A stretch of DNA of 19,433 nt. Source: JAVWIF01 sp036639635 (GTDB taxonomy: Bacteria > Bacillota_I > Bacilli_A > Erysipelotrichales > Erysipelotrichaceae). Positions 13,107-19,433 of this stretch are shown in pieces. Under the pieces are notes generated by a model that made no database searches, was not told the origin of the DNA, and saw only the letters and a program-made list of their open reading frames with translations. Position 1 is the stretch's first letter. Every line of letters starts with the position of its first letter. The stretch is from assembly GCA_036639635.1 (NCBI GenBank), contig JAVWIF010000031.1:1-19433 (forward strand), written 5' to 3'. Both the position numbers and the translations under genes were made by a program.

Positions 13107-14045
13107 ATGTATCCACTAAAATTAAAACCCATTTACGATAAAACGATTTGGGCGAATGATGTTTTAACAAAAGCACGAGGAATTAAAGAAAAGGGATTTG
13201 GTACTTGTTGGGAAATAAGTGCTCATCCACATGCCCAAAATATAATCTTGAATAAAGAATATGCGGGTATAACACTGGGAGAATTAATTGATTTAAAGCC
13301 AACAGAAATGTTAGGAAAGCACCCTAAAGAAGCTATGTTAAGACTTGCCTACTTAGATGCAAAAGAAGATTTATCCATTCAGGTGCATCCAGATGAAGCA
13401 TATGCAAAAGCACATGAAAATGATCAAGGGAAATGCGAATCTTGGTATATTTTAGAAGCAAAAAAAGGAGCAACCCTTGTTGCGGGCACTTTGAGTGATG
13501 ATAAAGAAGCTATTAAAAAAGCCATTCATGAGGAAACTTTAGAGACATATTTACGTAAAGTACCAATGGAGGCAGGAGATTTTATCTATATTGATGCAGG
13601 GATGTTACATGCCTTAGGCGGTGGCATTTTAGCTCTTGAAGTGGGAACTAATTCTAATACAACGTATCGTTTCTATGATTATGGAAGAAAAGATGCGAAT
13701 GGAAATGGGCGAGAACTTCATTTGGATAAAGGCTTTGATGTAGTAGGCTTAAATAAACGTAGCGAAAAAGTAGCAACACCAATGCAAGAAGGAATTGAAC
13801 AAAAGAAGGTATTAGAAGATGGAGATGCATTCAAGGTCACCTTATATGATATCTGTGGAGAATTGAAACTAGATACAGAAGGTTATAATTTTCATTGCTT
13901 GTCATTTGTGCATAATGACGCTATTGTGGAATATAATGAAGAAGAGTATGAGGCAAACTATTGCGAAAATATGTTCATTCCTGCAAGTTGTGGTAAGTAC
14001 AAAATCAAAGGCAATTGTAGGGTTTTGGTGAGCGTGACAAAATAA
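13107..14045 (+). CDS. manA: Mannose-6-phosphate isomerase, class I
   Basis: A cytosolic zinc-dependent cupin isomerase interconverting mannose 6-phosphate and fructose 6-phosphate; 312 residues, the usual length of the short Bacillota type. Zinc ligands are visible as Q92 and H94 in IQVHPDEAYA, E111 in KCESWYIL and H168 in AGMLHALGGG. The catalytic arginine region appears as TTYRFYDYGR. The N-terminus (PLKLKPIYDKTIWAND) and GTCWEISAH are also typical. AGAGGTGAT stands just before the ATG. It is transcribed from a promoter with a palindromic operator and lies upstream of a mannose-class PTS, which fits use of mannose or a derivative imported as the 6-phosphate. Confidence 0.94.
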   Translation: MYPLKLKPIYDKTIWANDVLTKARGIKEKGFGTCWEISAHPHAQNIILNKEYAGITLGELIDLKPTEMLGKHPKEAMLRLAYLDAKEDLSIQVHPDEAYAKAHENDQGKCESWYILEAKKGATLVAGTLSDDKEAIKKAIHEETLETYLRKVPMEAGDFIYIDAGMLHALGGGILALEVGTNSNTTYRFYDYGRKDANGNGRELHLDKGFDVVGLNKRSEKVATPMQEGIEQKKVLEDGDAFKVTLYDICGELKLDTEGYNFHCLSFVHNDAIVEYNEEEYEANYCENMFIPASCGKYKIKGNCRVLVSVTK

Positions 14046-14048
14046 CTT

Positions 14049-14077
14049 GTTTTGACTATTTATGACACGTTTTGACT
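14049..14077 (+). repeat. Direct repeat GTTTTGACT with 20-bp period
   Basis: GTTTTGACT occurs at 14049-14057 and again at 14069-14077, exactly 20 bases apart, so both lie on nearly the same DNA face. They stand about 155 bases upstream of the PTS promoter. Such tandem sites are common targets of response regulators or activators. Confidence 0.4.
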
Positions 14078-14228
14078 TCTGAACTTGTATCACATATTTC
14101 GTCATATATGCATACTTTACTAGGGTATTAAGATAAAAAATATGGAAGAATTAATCATTTATGTGAACAATATGTGAATAGTGTCGTTAAATCATAAGGC
14201 TTTAAATAACAAAATATCAAAAAATAAC

Positions 14229-14260
14229 TTGAATTAATGATGGCAATACGTTATCATTAA
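14229..14260 (+). promoter_or_regulatory. PTS operon promoter with overlapping inverted repeat
   Basis: TTGAAT (14229-14234) and TATCAT (14252-14257) have a 17-base spacer. An 8-bp inverted repeat, TTAATGAT (14234-14241) and ATCATTAA (14253-14260), spans the spacer and -10 box, so it is a candidate operator. ATGGCAATACG within the spacer resembles ATGGTAATACG upstream of manA (12999-13009). Confidence 0.55.
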
Positions 14261-14268
14261 GACGTGGA

Positions 14269-14282
14269 TGAAAGTGGTTACA
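14269..14282 (+). promoter_or_regulatory. Possible CcpA (cre) site
   Basis: TGAAAGTGGTTACA agrees with the cre consensus TGWAARCGYTWNCW at 12 of 14 positions. One mismatch is the usually conserved central C. It lies a few bases after the predicted PTS transcription start, a classical position for catabolite repression. Confidence 0.4.
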
Positions 14283-14320
14283 TTAATCATACGCAAGATA
14301 AGAAAAAGGAGGAAGATATA

Positions 14321-14749
14321 ATGAAATACGTGATAATGGTCAGTCACGGTGAATTTGCCCCTGGGTTGCATAGTGCAGTCAAAATGATGACTGGTAATCG
14401 TGATGATGTATTAAGCACAAGTCTAAAGGATGGCATGAGCGCTGATGAATTTGCATCAAATTTTAAAAAGTTGGTAGAACCTTTAACTTCAGATGATGAA
14501 ATTATTTTATTAGCTGATATCTTAAGTGGATCTCCATTTACAAATGCTTTAGCTGTTTTAGACGAACGAGGTTTGTTGGATAAAACATTAGTATTGGCAG
14601 GTATGAATATGCCTCTTGCGATTACAGCAGTCTTGATGAAAGATAATATTGATGACAAAGAAGTTTTAAAAGAAACATTGTTAAGTGAAGGACATGCAGG
14701 ATTGATGGAATTCAAAGCAGTTGTAGAAGACTGTGAAGATGATATATAA
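14321..14749 (+). CDS. PTS mannose/sorbose-family EIIA
   Basis: The soluble IIA component of a mannose-class (4.A.6) phosphotransferase system, 142 residues. It accepts phosphate from HPr on H9, seen in VIMVSHGEFAPGL, and passes it to IIB. The fold is supported by DDEIILLADILSGSPFTNA and the substrate-side loop VLAGMNMPLA. ATG 14321 is the right start: AAGGAGG lies at 14306-14312, whereas the in-frame upstream ATG at 14264 has no site and coincides with the predicted transcript start. The gene opens the operon IIA-IIB-IIC-IID. The exact sugar cannot be read from IIA. Confidence 0.92.
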   Translation: MKYVIMVSHGEFAPGLHSAVKMMTGNRDDVLSTSLKDGMSADEFASNFKKLVEPLTSDDEIILLADILSGSPFTNALAVLDERGLLDKTLVLAGMNMPLAITAVLMKDNIDDKEVLKETLLSEGHAGLMEFKAVVEDCEDDI

Positions 14750-14763
14750 GGAGGACTTAGGTC

Positions 14764-15255
14764 ATGATTAGTTTTGTTAGAATTGACGATCGTATTATTC
14801 ACGGTCAGATTATCACACGTTGGTCAAAAGAATACCCATGTGATGGAATTATTGCAGTAAACGACAAAGCAGCAACAACACCAGTGTTAAAACAATCATT
14901 TGTTGCATCCACTGATAAAAAAGTATTTGTTTGGACAAAAGAACATTTTTTAGAAAAAATACAAACAGTATTAGATAGTGATAAAAAATATTTCTTAATT
15001 ACTAAAAATCCTGTTGATATGGCAGAATTATTGGTTACGAATAAAGTGGTACCTAGTGCAGTTAAAAGAATCGTTGTTGGACCTTGTAATGATCGTCCAG
15101 GAGCAATTAAACTAGGACAAAATCAAAGTCTTATTAAAGAAGAAGCAGAAGCTTGTGAAGCAATGACAAACGCTGGATACGATGTTTACTTTGCATTACT
15201 TCAAGAAACAGCAATTGGCTCATGGCCAAAATTTAGATCTAAATTTGGATATTAG
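14764..15255 (+). CDS. PTS mannose/sorbose-family EIIB
   Basis: The cytosolic IIB component, 163 residues, normal family length. The phosphorylated histidine is H13 in VRIDDRIIHGQI, the signature of the mannose/sorbose class. VGPCNDRPGAIKLGQ near 105 and the C-terminal GYDVYFALLQETAI are usual for the family. It starts 14 bases after IIA with AAGGAGG. It is followed by a 255-base gap with hairpins before IIC, unusual for these operons. Substrate is undetermined (mannose, glucose, fructose, sorbose and amino sugars are possible in this class); manA nearby favours a mannose or glucose type sugar. Confidence 0.92.
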   Translation: MISFVRIDDRIIHGQIITRWSKEYPCDGIIAVNDKAATTPVLKQSFVASTDKKVFVWTKEHFLEKIQTVLDSDKKYFLITKNPVDMAELLVTNKVVPSAVKRIVVGPCNDRPGAIKLGQNQSLIKEEAEACEAMTNAGYDVYFALLQETAIGSWPKFRSKFGY

Positions 15256-15363
15256 TATCTACTAATAAACAAAGAAAGATAAATGTTGTATTTGCTCATT
15301 ATTATGATGATTAATATACAACGAACTGGGAAGAGTTACACAATCATAATCTCGGATAGATGA

Positions 15364-15396
15364 AAAGAATACTGTGCTGGTAAATAGGTATTCTTT
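15364..15396. repeat. Hairpin in the long IIB-IIC gap
   Basis: AAAGAATAC (15364-15372) and GTATTCTTT (15388-15396) form a perfect 9-bp stem without a clear T-tract. Another stem, GTTGTAT with ATACAAC, lies at about 15284-15321. The 255-base gap has no open frame with a start. TTGATT and TATTTA near 15440-15470 may be a weak internal promoter. These could alter IIAB to IICD ratios through processing, partial termination or re-initiation. Confidence 0.5.
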
Positions 15397-15510
15397 AAGT
15401 CATGCCAATATGATTCAATTCATCCCCAAAAGTTACTCTTGATTTGGTGAATATTGGGAGTATTTATTCAAATTCAGATAACATAAAAAAAGAAAAGGAG
15501 AACAAAAGTT

Positions 15511-16350
15511 ATGGAAATTTCTTGGATACAAGCGGCGTTACTTGGATTAATGTCATGTTTAGCGGCATCAACTATTGCTTGTTTAGGAACCACAATTGGT
15601 AACTATACATTAAACAGACCTTTAATCGCATCCGTATTTGTTGGATTAATCTTGGGAGATATCCCAGGTTGTATTACAATCGCAATCCCAATGCAGATTA
15701 TTTATATCGCATTAGTTACACCAGGAGGAACAGTAGCTGCCGACTTACGTGCAGTATCGTATATTGGTATTCCTCTTGCTTATGTTACAGCTAAATCACA
15801 AGGTTTAGATTTAGCAAGTCCTAATGCACAAGCATTAGCAGGTTCAATTGGAGCATTAGTTGGTACAGTTGGTACTGTACAGTTCTATGGAACAGCAATG
15901 ATGAACTTAATCTGGCAACACATTGGTTGGGCTAGATTAGACAAAAAAGACTTTAGTATTCTTGGTAAAGTAGAAGTTGTATTACCTTTAATTTCTCACT
16001 TAGTAATTTCATTTATTCCAGTAATGTTAATTGTTTACTATGGTGCTGGAGCAGTTACAAACTTTAAAGAAGCATTACCAATGGAATCATGGTACATGAA
16101 ATCTATCTTTACATTAGGTAGTTTATTACCAGCTGTCGGAATTGCTATCTTATTAAAATCAGTAGTTACAAAACTTACAGACTTGATTTTCTTCGTATTT
16201 GGTTTCACAATTGCAGCTTCTATGGGATTAACTTTAATCGCTGCAACTGCAGTAGGTGCTGTATTTGCATTTATTAACTACCAAATGACTTTAATTAGTT
16301 TGAAAGCCGCTAAAGGCGGGTCTGCTATAGACGACGAGGAGGACATTTAA
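15511..16350 (+). CDS. PTS mannose/sorbose-family EIIC
   Basis: The membrane-embedded IIC component, 279 residues with about eight or nine hydrophobic helices. Family-typical regions are NRPLIASVFVGLILGD (35-50), IPMQIIYIALVTPGGTVAADLRA (residues about 59-81), and the acidic C-terminal tail SAIDDEEDI facing the cytoplasm. With IID it forms the sugar translocation unit of a mannose-class PTS. AAAGGAG precedes the ATG, and IID starts two bases after its stop, implying translational coupling and equal production. Confidence 0.92.
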   Translation: MEISWIQAALLGLMSCLAASTIACLGTTIGNYTLNRPLIASVFVGLILGDIPGCITIAIPMQIIYIALVTPGGTVAADLRAVSYIGIPLAYVTAKSQGLDLASPNAQALAGSIGALVGTVGTVQFYGTAMMNLIWQHIGWARLDKKDFSILGKVEVVLPLISHLVISFIPVMLIVYYGAGAVTNFKEALPMESWYMKSIFTLGSLLPAVGIAILLKSVVTKLTDLIFFVFGFTIAASMGLTLIAATAVGAVFAFINYQMTLISLKAAKGGSAIDDEEDI

Positions 16351-16351
16351 T

Positions 16352-17245
16352 ATGAAAAAAATTACAAAGAAAACATTAAATAGTTCATTCTGGCGTTGGT
16401 TCTATGGAAACTTAACATGTTTCTCTCATGAACATATGGAAACATTTGGTTACATGTGGTCAATGTTGCCTATTATTCAGGAATTATACGACACAAAAGA
16501 TGAACAAGCTGAAAAGTTAACTACTTACTATCCATTCTTCAACACTGAGCCTCAAATTGGTTCAATCGTCGTTGGTATTACTGCAGGTCTTGAAGAAGCA
16601 CGTGCAAATGGAAACTCAGAAATTGATGATGAAATGATTAATGGTATCCGTGCTGGATTAATGGGACCATTAGCTGGTATTGGTGACTCACTTATCGTTG
16701 GTACTTATATTCCAGTATTATTAGGTATCGCTTTAGGTCTTGCTGAAGGTGGATCTATTATTGGACCACTATTCTATATCGTTGTATGGAATGTAACAAG
16801 TATTTGGTTCCAAAAATTTATCTATAACAAAGGTTATGAATTAGGAGGTTCAGCTGTTGAAGTTATTGTTGGTGAACAAGCAACTGCCCTTCGTGAATCT
16901 GTAATTATCATGGGACAAGTTATCGTTGGTGCGATGGCTGCTTCATGGGTTAACATTAGTACTGCTTTAGTATTAACTACTGCTGGAGCTACTGGTGAAA
17001 AAATGGTTCTTGCTAAAAATGGTGTTGATATTGTAACTGAAAAATTCGATACTACTAAAGATGTATTGTTACAAGCTTCATTAGATGGAGCATTCCCTAA
17101 AATCTTAACAATGTTATTTGTATTATTCTGCTGGTGGTTAATGGCCAAAAAGAATGTTACACCTATCAAAGTTATGGGTCTAATGATTGTAATTGCTATC
17201 GTCGGAGTATTAGTTGGATTCTTCAACCCAGGATTAGCTTACTAG
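16352..17245 (+). CDS. PTS mannose/sorbose-family EIID
   Basis: The IID membrane component unique to the mannose-class PTS, 297 residues. The N-terminal soluble part contains SSFWRWFYGNLTCFSHEHM, with family-typical MLPIIQELY, and FFNTEPQIGSIVVGITAGLEEARANG (residues about 64-90), followed by GIRAGLMGPLAGIGDSLIVG. The C-terminal half holds membrane helices ending with VGVLVGFFNPGLAY. GAGGAGG inside the IIC tail serves as ribosome binding site. With IIA, IIB and IIC the system is complete, so the operon should be functional. A terminator follows. Confidence 0.93.
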   Translation: MKKITKKTLNSSFWRWFYGNLTCFSHEHMETFGYMWSMLPIIQELYDTKDEQAEKLTTYYPFFNTEPQIGSIVVGITAGLEEARANGNSEIDDEMINGIRAGLMGPLAGIGDSLIVGTYIPVLLGIALGLAEGGSIIGPLFYIVVWNVTSIWFQKFIYNKGYELGGSAVEVIVGEQATALRESVIIMGQVIVGAMAASWVNISTALVLTTAGATGEKMVLAKNGVDIVTEKFDTTKDVLLQASLDGAFPKILTMLFVLFCWWLMAKKNVTPIKVMGLMIVIAIVGVLVGFFNPGLAY

Positions 17246-17272
17246 TATTAGATTTAATTAAATGTTATAAAG

Positions 17273-17308
17273 AACATCCCTACCTCCCAAGTGGGGATGT
17301 TTACTTTA
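17273..17308 (+). terminator. Terminator of the PTS operon
   Basis: AACATCCC (17273-17280) and GGGATGTT (17294-17301) form an 8-bp stem with a 13-base loop, followed by TACTTTATATTG, a broken T-tract. It is GC-rich for this genome and lies 27 bases after the IID stop. Confidence 0.65.
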
Positions 17309-17310
17309 TA

Positions 17311-17340
17311 TTGAATTTTAAACCCGATGTATGTTAAAAT
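17311..17340 (+). promoter_or_regulatory. Promoter of the small membrane protein gene
   Basis: TTGAAT (17311-17316) and TAAAAT (17335-17340) are spaced by 18 bases, with a predicted start near 17347. Because this lies after the in-frame ATG at 17327, it argues that the coding region starts at 17369. Confidence 0.5.
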
Positions 17341-17368
17341 CAATGTAAGAAATGATGGTGATTTGGAT

Positions 17369-17680
17369 ATGACAAAACAAGAACGAGAACGATTGAAGAA
17401 TGAAATAGCTATGAAAGATGTTATGACAAAAAAAATTGGTAAGTGGAGTAAGTATGCATTATTGGCATTTTTATTAACGGGTGCTATTGCTATATGGGGA
17501 TTTACTGGTATGAATGATGCATTTATGCAAGTAAGTGACTCTACTAGAACTATATTAAAATGGGTTGCAGTGTGTATTGCTGTTCCTACTGGAATATTTT
17601 CTTTAATGGCGTTTCTAAGTTATCGTAATTCTAAGAAACATGTTTTAGGTTTAATTGATCGATTACAAAATAAAAAGTAA
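17369..17680 (+). CDS. Small two-helix membrane protein, unknown function
   Basis: A 103-residue protein of no recognised family. A charged N-terminal helix (MTKQERERLKNEIAMKD) is followed by two hydrophobic segments (about residues 28-46 and 63-85) joined by a short loop with GMNDAFMQVSDSTR, and a basic C-terminal tail (YRNSKKHVLGLIDRLQNKK). Both ends would be cytoplasmic. The start at 17369 is preferred over 17327 because GGTGAT (17357-17362) precedes it and the likely promoter overlaps the longer form. The stop codon lies within the bidirectional terminator stem. It appears monocistronic, between the PTS operon and a convergent glycosyltransferase. Confidence 0.6.
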   Translation: MTKQERERLKNEIAMKDVMTKKIGKWSKYALLAFLLTGAIAIWGFTGMNDAFMQVSDSTRTILKWVAVCIAVPTGIFSLMAFLSYRNSKKHVLGLIDRLQNKK

Positions 17681-17713
17681 ACAATTTCAAATTTTAGAAA
17701 TTGTTTACTTTTT
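17672..17713. terminator. Bidirectional terminator between convergent genes
   Basis: A perfect 17-bp stem (17672-17688 with 17697-17713, containing AGTAAACAATTTC and its complement) has an 8-base loop and A/T runs on both sides. It serves the plus-strand small membrane gene, whose stop codon is within it, and the minus-strand glycosyltransferase that ends at 17717. Confidence 0.9.
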
Positions 17714-17716
17714 ATT

Positions 17717-18682
17717 TTAGTTTCTTGGACGATCTTTACGAACAAATAGTTCTGGATCAACCATACGATTTGCTTTCTCAATCACTTCTTTTGATAATTC
17801 AAACCCTTCATTATACTTATCAAAGTAAGTTTCATATAAATATAAAGTTTCAGGATCAGTGGTAATCTTTCCAGCAAAGAATCCTTCATTGTCTTTTATT
17901 AAAGCTTCATCAACAATATTTCTTGCACTTTGTGAAGCAATCCAAGAACCGGTTGGTCCAACAATACGATAATCTTTATTGATATGTGTTGCTTTATCTT
18001 TTGTTGGGTATACATACACTTCCATCATCATGGGTATATACATTTCTTCAGGATACCAAGAAAGTTTAAAAGCAGTAGAAACATAATCAAAATGTTTACC
18101 AAGTAATTGAGCACTTTCATTTGATATCATAAACCAAGGACTACCAATAAATACTTTATCGTGAATGGTTCTTCTAATATGCAACAAGTTAAATAAATTG
18201 GCATTGCCTTTTGTAAAAGAACGAACAAATTTACTCTTAGGAAAAGACAATAAATTTGTGAATGTATAATATTTTGCTGCATCTAATTTTATCTTAGGAT
18301 CTTGGTGTTCATCACGATCAACATAATAGAAATCATTACCAATGTTCTCTTCTAAAAAAGCAACGAGTTCACTTCGTGGTTTAACTGGAATCATACCATC
18401 GCTAAGATTGATATAATAATCAAATCCGATTTCTGATTCTATTGCTTCTTTCATTTGAATGATCGTACCTCGCGCTAAAGAGAGGTCACCTTCTTGTGCA
18501 AACTCCTGTGTTTCAGAGATATGAACACGACTATCTTCAGCATAAACAAAATGAATTTTAGCTCTTAAATCATTATCGTTAATCATGATAAATACATGAT
18601 CTCCTTGTCGTACTAATTGATTAATTGATTCTACAATTTCGATATATTCTCTTTCTGAATGTAATAAATATGCAATTTTCAT
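17717..18682 (-). CDS. Core-2/I-branching glycosyltransferase (GT14-like)
   Basis: A 321-residue probable glycosyltransferase of the Core-2/I-branching (beta-1,6-N-acetylglucosaminyltransferase, GT14) family. Features in order are an N-terminal MKIAYLLHSEREYIEIVESI strand-helix, YYINLSDGMIPVKPRSEL at residues 89-106 (family: LSxxDxPL), DFYYVDRDE (117-125), GSPWFMISNESA at 180-191, and SWYPEEMYIPMM (208-219) holding the conserved acidic residue E212/E213. No signal peptide or transmembrane helix is present, so it acts in the cytoplasm. ATG 18682 is preferred, with GGAGGT five bases upstream; a 28-codon extension is hydrophobic but lacks a site. It is a single-gene unit convergent with its neighbour and divergent from the cupin isomerase. 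Donor and acceptor are unknown; surface polysaccharide is likely. Confidence 0.82.
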   Translation of the reverse strand: MKIAYLLHSEREYIEIVESINQLVRQGDHVFIMINDNDLRAKIHFVYAEDSRVHISETQEFAQEGDLSLARGTIIQMKEAIESEIGFDYYINLSDGMIPVKPRSELVAFLEENIGNDFYYVDRDEHQDPKIKLDAAKYYTFTNLLSFPKSKFVRSFTKGNANLFNLLHIRRTIHDKVFIGSPWFMISNESAQLLGKHFDYVSTAFKLSWYPEEMYIPMMMEVYVYPTKDKATHINKDYRIVGPTGSWIASQSARNIVDEALIKDNEGFFAGKITTDPETLYLYETYFDKYNEGFELSKEVIEKANRMVDPELFVRKDRPRN

Positions 18683-18701
18683 AAGGTACCTCCGCGGTAG
18701 T

Positions 18702-18734
18702 ATCATTATAACATTTAACGAGTGATAAATCACT
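18702..18734 (-). promoter_or_regulatory. Glycosyltransferase promoter region with two palindromic sites
   Basis: On the minus strand TATAAT (plus 18705-18710) is a -10 box without a good -35 box. It lies inside AATGTTATAATGAT (plus 18702-18715), matching the manA/isomerase operator AATGTTATAACATT at 11 of 14 positions. Just upstream, AGTGATAAATCACT (18721-18734) forms a 6+6 palindrome. Both could bind repressors controlling the divergent pair. Confidence 0.5.
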
Positions 18735-18759
18735 AAAAAAAAGATTTTAAAGAAAGATA

Positions 18760-18789
18760 TTGACAATCATATTATAATGTTATAACATT
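18760..18789 (+). promoter_or_regulatory. Promoter and operator of the cupin isomerase gene
   Basis: TTGACA (18760-18765) with TAACAT (18783-18788) at 17 bases forms a plausible promoter. The perfect 14-bp palindrome AATGTTATAACATT (18776-18789) covers the -10 region and shares its ATGTTATAACAT core with the manA operator at 13038-13061. Confidence 0.6.
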
Positions 18790-18812
18790 TGTATGTAAAG
18801 CGAGGGATACCT

Positions 18813-19370
18813 ATGAAAATTATGCAAGCAAAAGTGGTACAAGACTTCTGTTCTGGAGTTATGGTTGGAGAAGAAGTTGCGACAAGCACAAAACTATTCA
18901 AAGATGCGAAAACACTATATATAAACAGTGATTGTAATATTAGTGATGATGAAGTTATGTACGAAGTATATACGTATTCACAAGGAGATGCTCAACAAGT
19001 TGGTAACCTTAACTGGGGTCTAACGATAATGAAACCGGTCTTTGTTAATCAAGAATGTAATATGACAAGAGGGCATTTTCATGAGAATCTTGATTGTGCA
19101 GAAATTTATTTTTGTTTACAAGGGAAAGGGTACCTACTCTTTATGGATGAGAACGATACTTGCTTTGCAGAAGAAATGAGTGAAGGAAGTGTTCATCATA
19201 TTGATGGTAAACTAGCTCATCGTTTAGTAAATATTGGGGATAATGAACTTAAAGTAGGAGCTTGTTGGCCAACGACATCAGGACATGATTACAAAAGGGT
19301 AGAAGAACATCCTTTTCAAGTAAGAATATATAAAGAAAACGATAAAATTATCGTAAAGGAGATGAGATAA
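18813..19370 (+). CDS. Cupin-type (archaeal-like) glucose-6-phosphate isomerase
   Basis: A 185-residue metal-dependent cupin isomerase of the PF06560 family, unrelated to the common PGI. It should interconvert glucose 6-phosphate and fructose 6-phosphate, or act on a related sugar phosphate. Metal ligands are visible as H88, H90 and E97 in TRGHFHENLDCAEIYF and H136 in KLAHRLVNIGD. These match the positions known from Pyrococcus furiosus PGI. MYEVYTYSQG (49-58), LNWGLTIMKP and the C-terminal TTSGHDYKRVEEHPFQ are also family marks. ATG 18813 is chosen because GAGGG at 18802-18806 precedes it; a longer TTG-initiated frame overlaps the operator. The next gene overlaps its stop (TAATG), so it is the first gene of an operon. 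Substrate specificity is inferred. Confidence 0.88.
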   Translation: MKIMQAKVVQDFCSGVMVGEEVATSTKLFKDAKTLYINSDCNISDDEVMYEVYTYSQGDAQQVGNLNWGLTIMKPVFVNQECNMTRGHFHENLDCAEIYFCLQGKGYLLFMDENDTCFAEEMSEGSVHHIDGKLAHRLVNIGDNELKVGACWPTTSGHDYKRVEEHPFQVRIYKENDKIIVKEMR

Positions 19371-19433
19371 TGAGTTATTTAAACTTTCAATCGAAATATG
19401 ATAAAACACCAAAAACAAAAATGGAAGGATATC
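19370..19433 (+). CDS. 5' end of an unidentified gene
   Basis: The ATG overlaps the stop of the preceding isomerase gene (TAATG), indicating translational coupling. AAGGAGATGAG lies just upstream within that gene. The visible start is MSYLNFQSKYDKTPKTKMEG. A YDKxPxxKxxGY pattern at the start recalls long class I mannose-6-phosphate isomerase-like proteins, but 21 codons are too few to assign a family. The gene runs off the window. Confidence 0.6.
   Translation, partial: MSYLNFQSKYDKTPKTKMEGY

Noticed and set aside
14264..14320. N-terminal extension of EIIA from ATG 14264
   Set aside because: It has no ribosome binding site, lies at the predicted transcription start, and would place extra charged residues before a conserved domain start.
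18760..18778. TTGACA with the TATAAT at 18773-18778
   Set aside because: The spacer is seven bases. The -10 at 18783-18788 with 17 bases is used instead.
1..19433. CRISPR arrays, tRNA or rRNA genes, prophage or integrase modules
   Set aside because: No regularly spaced repeats, cloverleaf-like sequences, rRNA motifs or integrase genes were seen on either strand by reading.

Overview
The window is AT-rich, gene-dense DNA of a low-GC Gram-positive (Bacillota) anaerobe. The gene families (mannose-class PTS, cupin-type glucose-6-phosphate isomerase, deoC, hxlAB, UPF0309 sugar isomerase-like protein), strong AAGGAGG-type ribosome binding sites and the codon usage fit a gut Erysipelotrichia-like organism. 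That placement is inferred from gene style, not from a marker gene. Almost everything concerns uptake, sensing and isomerisation of sugars and sugar phosphates. No rRNA, tRNA, CRISPR array, phage module or intact insertion sequence was seen.

Layout. (1) 1-1880: deoC behind a strong sigma-A promoter, then a decayed IS200/IS605-type region with a tnpB pseudogene on the minus strand and hairpins next to the deoC stop. (2) 1881-5084: a DeoR-family repressor, hxlA, hxlB and an MFS sugar transporter. hxlAB encode the ribulose monophosphate pair 3-hexulose-6-phosphate synthase and 6-phospho-3-hexuloisomerase. (3) 5091-7586: a second transcription unit with its own palindrome-bearing promoter: a PH-like membrane protein, a Cof-type HAD phosphatase, a UPF0309 SIS protein and a small winged-helix/membrane protein. 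(4) 7587-8686: 1.1 kb without conventional genes. It holds a complete, normally unannotated type I toxin-antitoxin locus of the Fst/par type: a 30-codon toxin on the minus strand, a convergent antisense RNA on the plus strand, a shared bidirectional terminator and two near-identical 22-nt direct repeats. It also holds a long structured leader for the next operon. (5) 8687-12942: a translationally coupled sensory operon of ribose-type binding protein, NarL-type histidine kinase, LuxR-type response regulator and family-1 binding protein. Both binding proteins look membrane-anchored and no ABC permease is present, so the operon looks like a sugar-sensing system rather than a transporter. (6) 13038-17245: manA and a mannose-class PTS (IIA, IIB, IIC, IID). 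(7) 17311-19433: a small two-helix membrane protein, a convergent Core-2/I-branching glycosyltransferase, a cupin-type glucose-6-phosphate isomerase and the first codons of another gene.

How it may work together (inference): the binding-protein/two-component cluster senses extracellular sugar. The PTS imports and phosphorylates a hexose or amino sugar. ManA and the cupin isomerase channel the phosphates to fructose 6-phosphate. HxlA/HxlB link hexulose phosphate with pentose phosphate plus formaldehyde, and DeoC feeds deoxypentose phosphate to glycolysis. A palindrome with the core ATGTTATAACAT lies at the promoters of both manA and the cupin isomerase, with a partial copy at the glycosyltransferase promoter, suggesting one common regulator. 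The most notable element is the Fst-type toxin-antitoxin locus at about 7618-7970.
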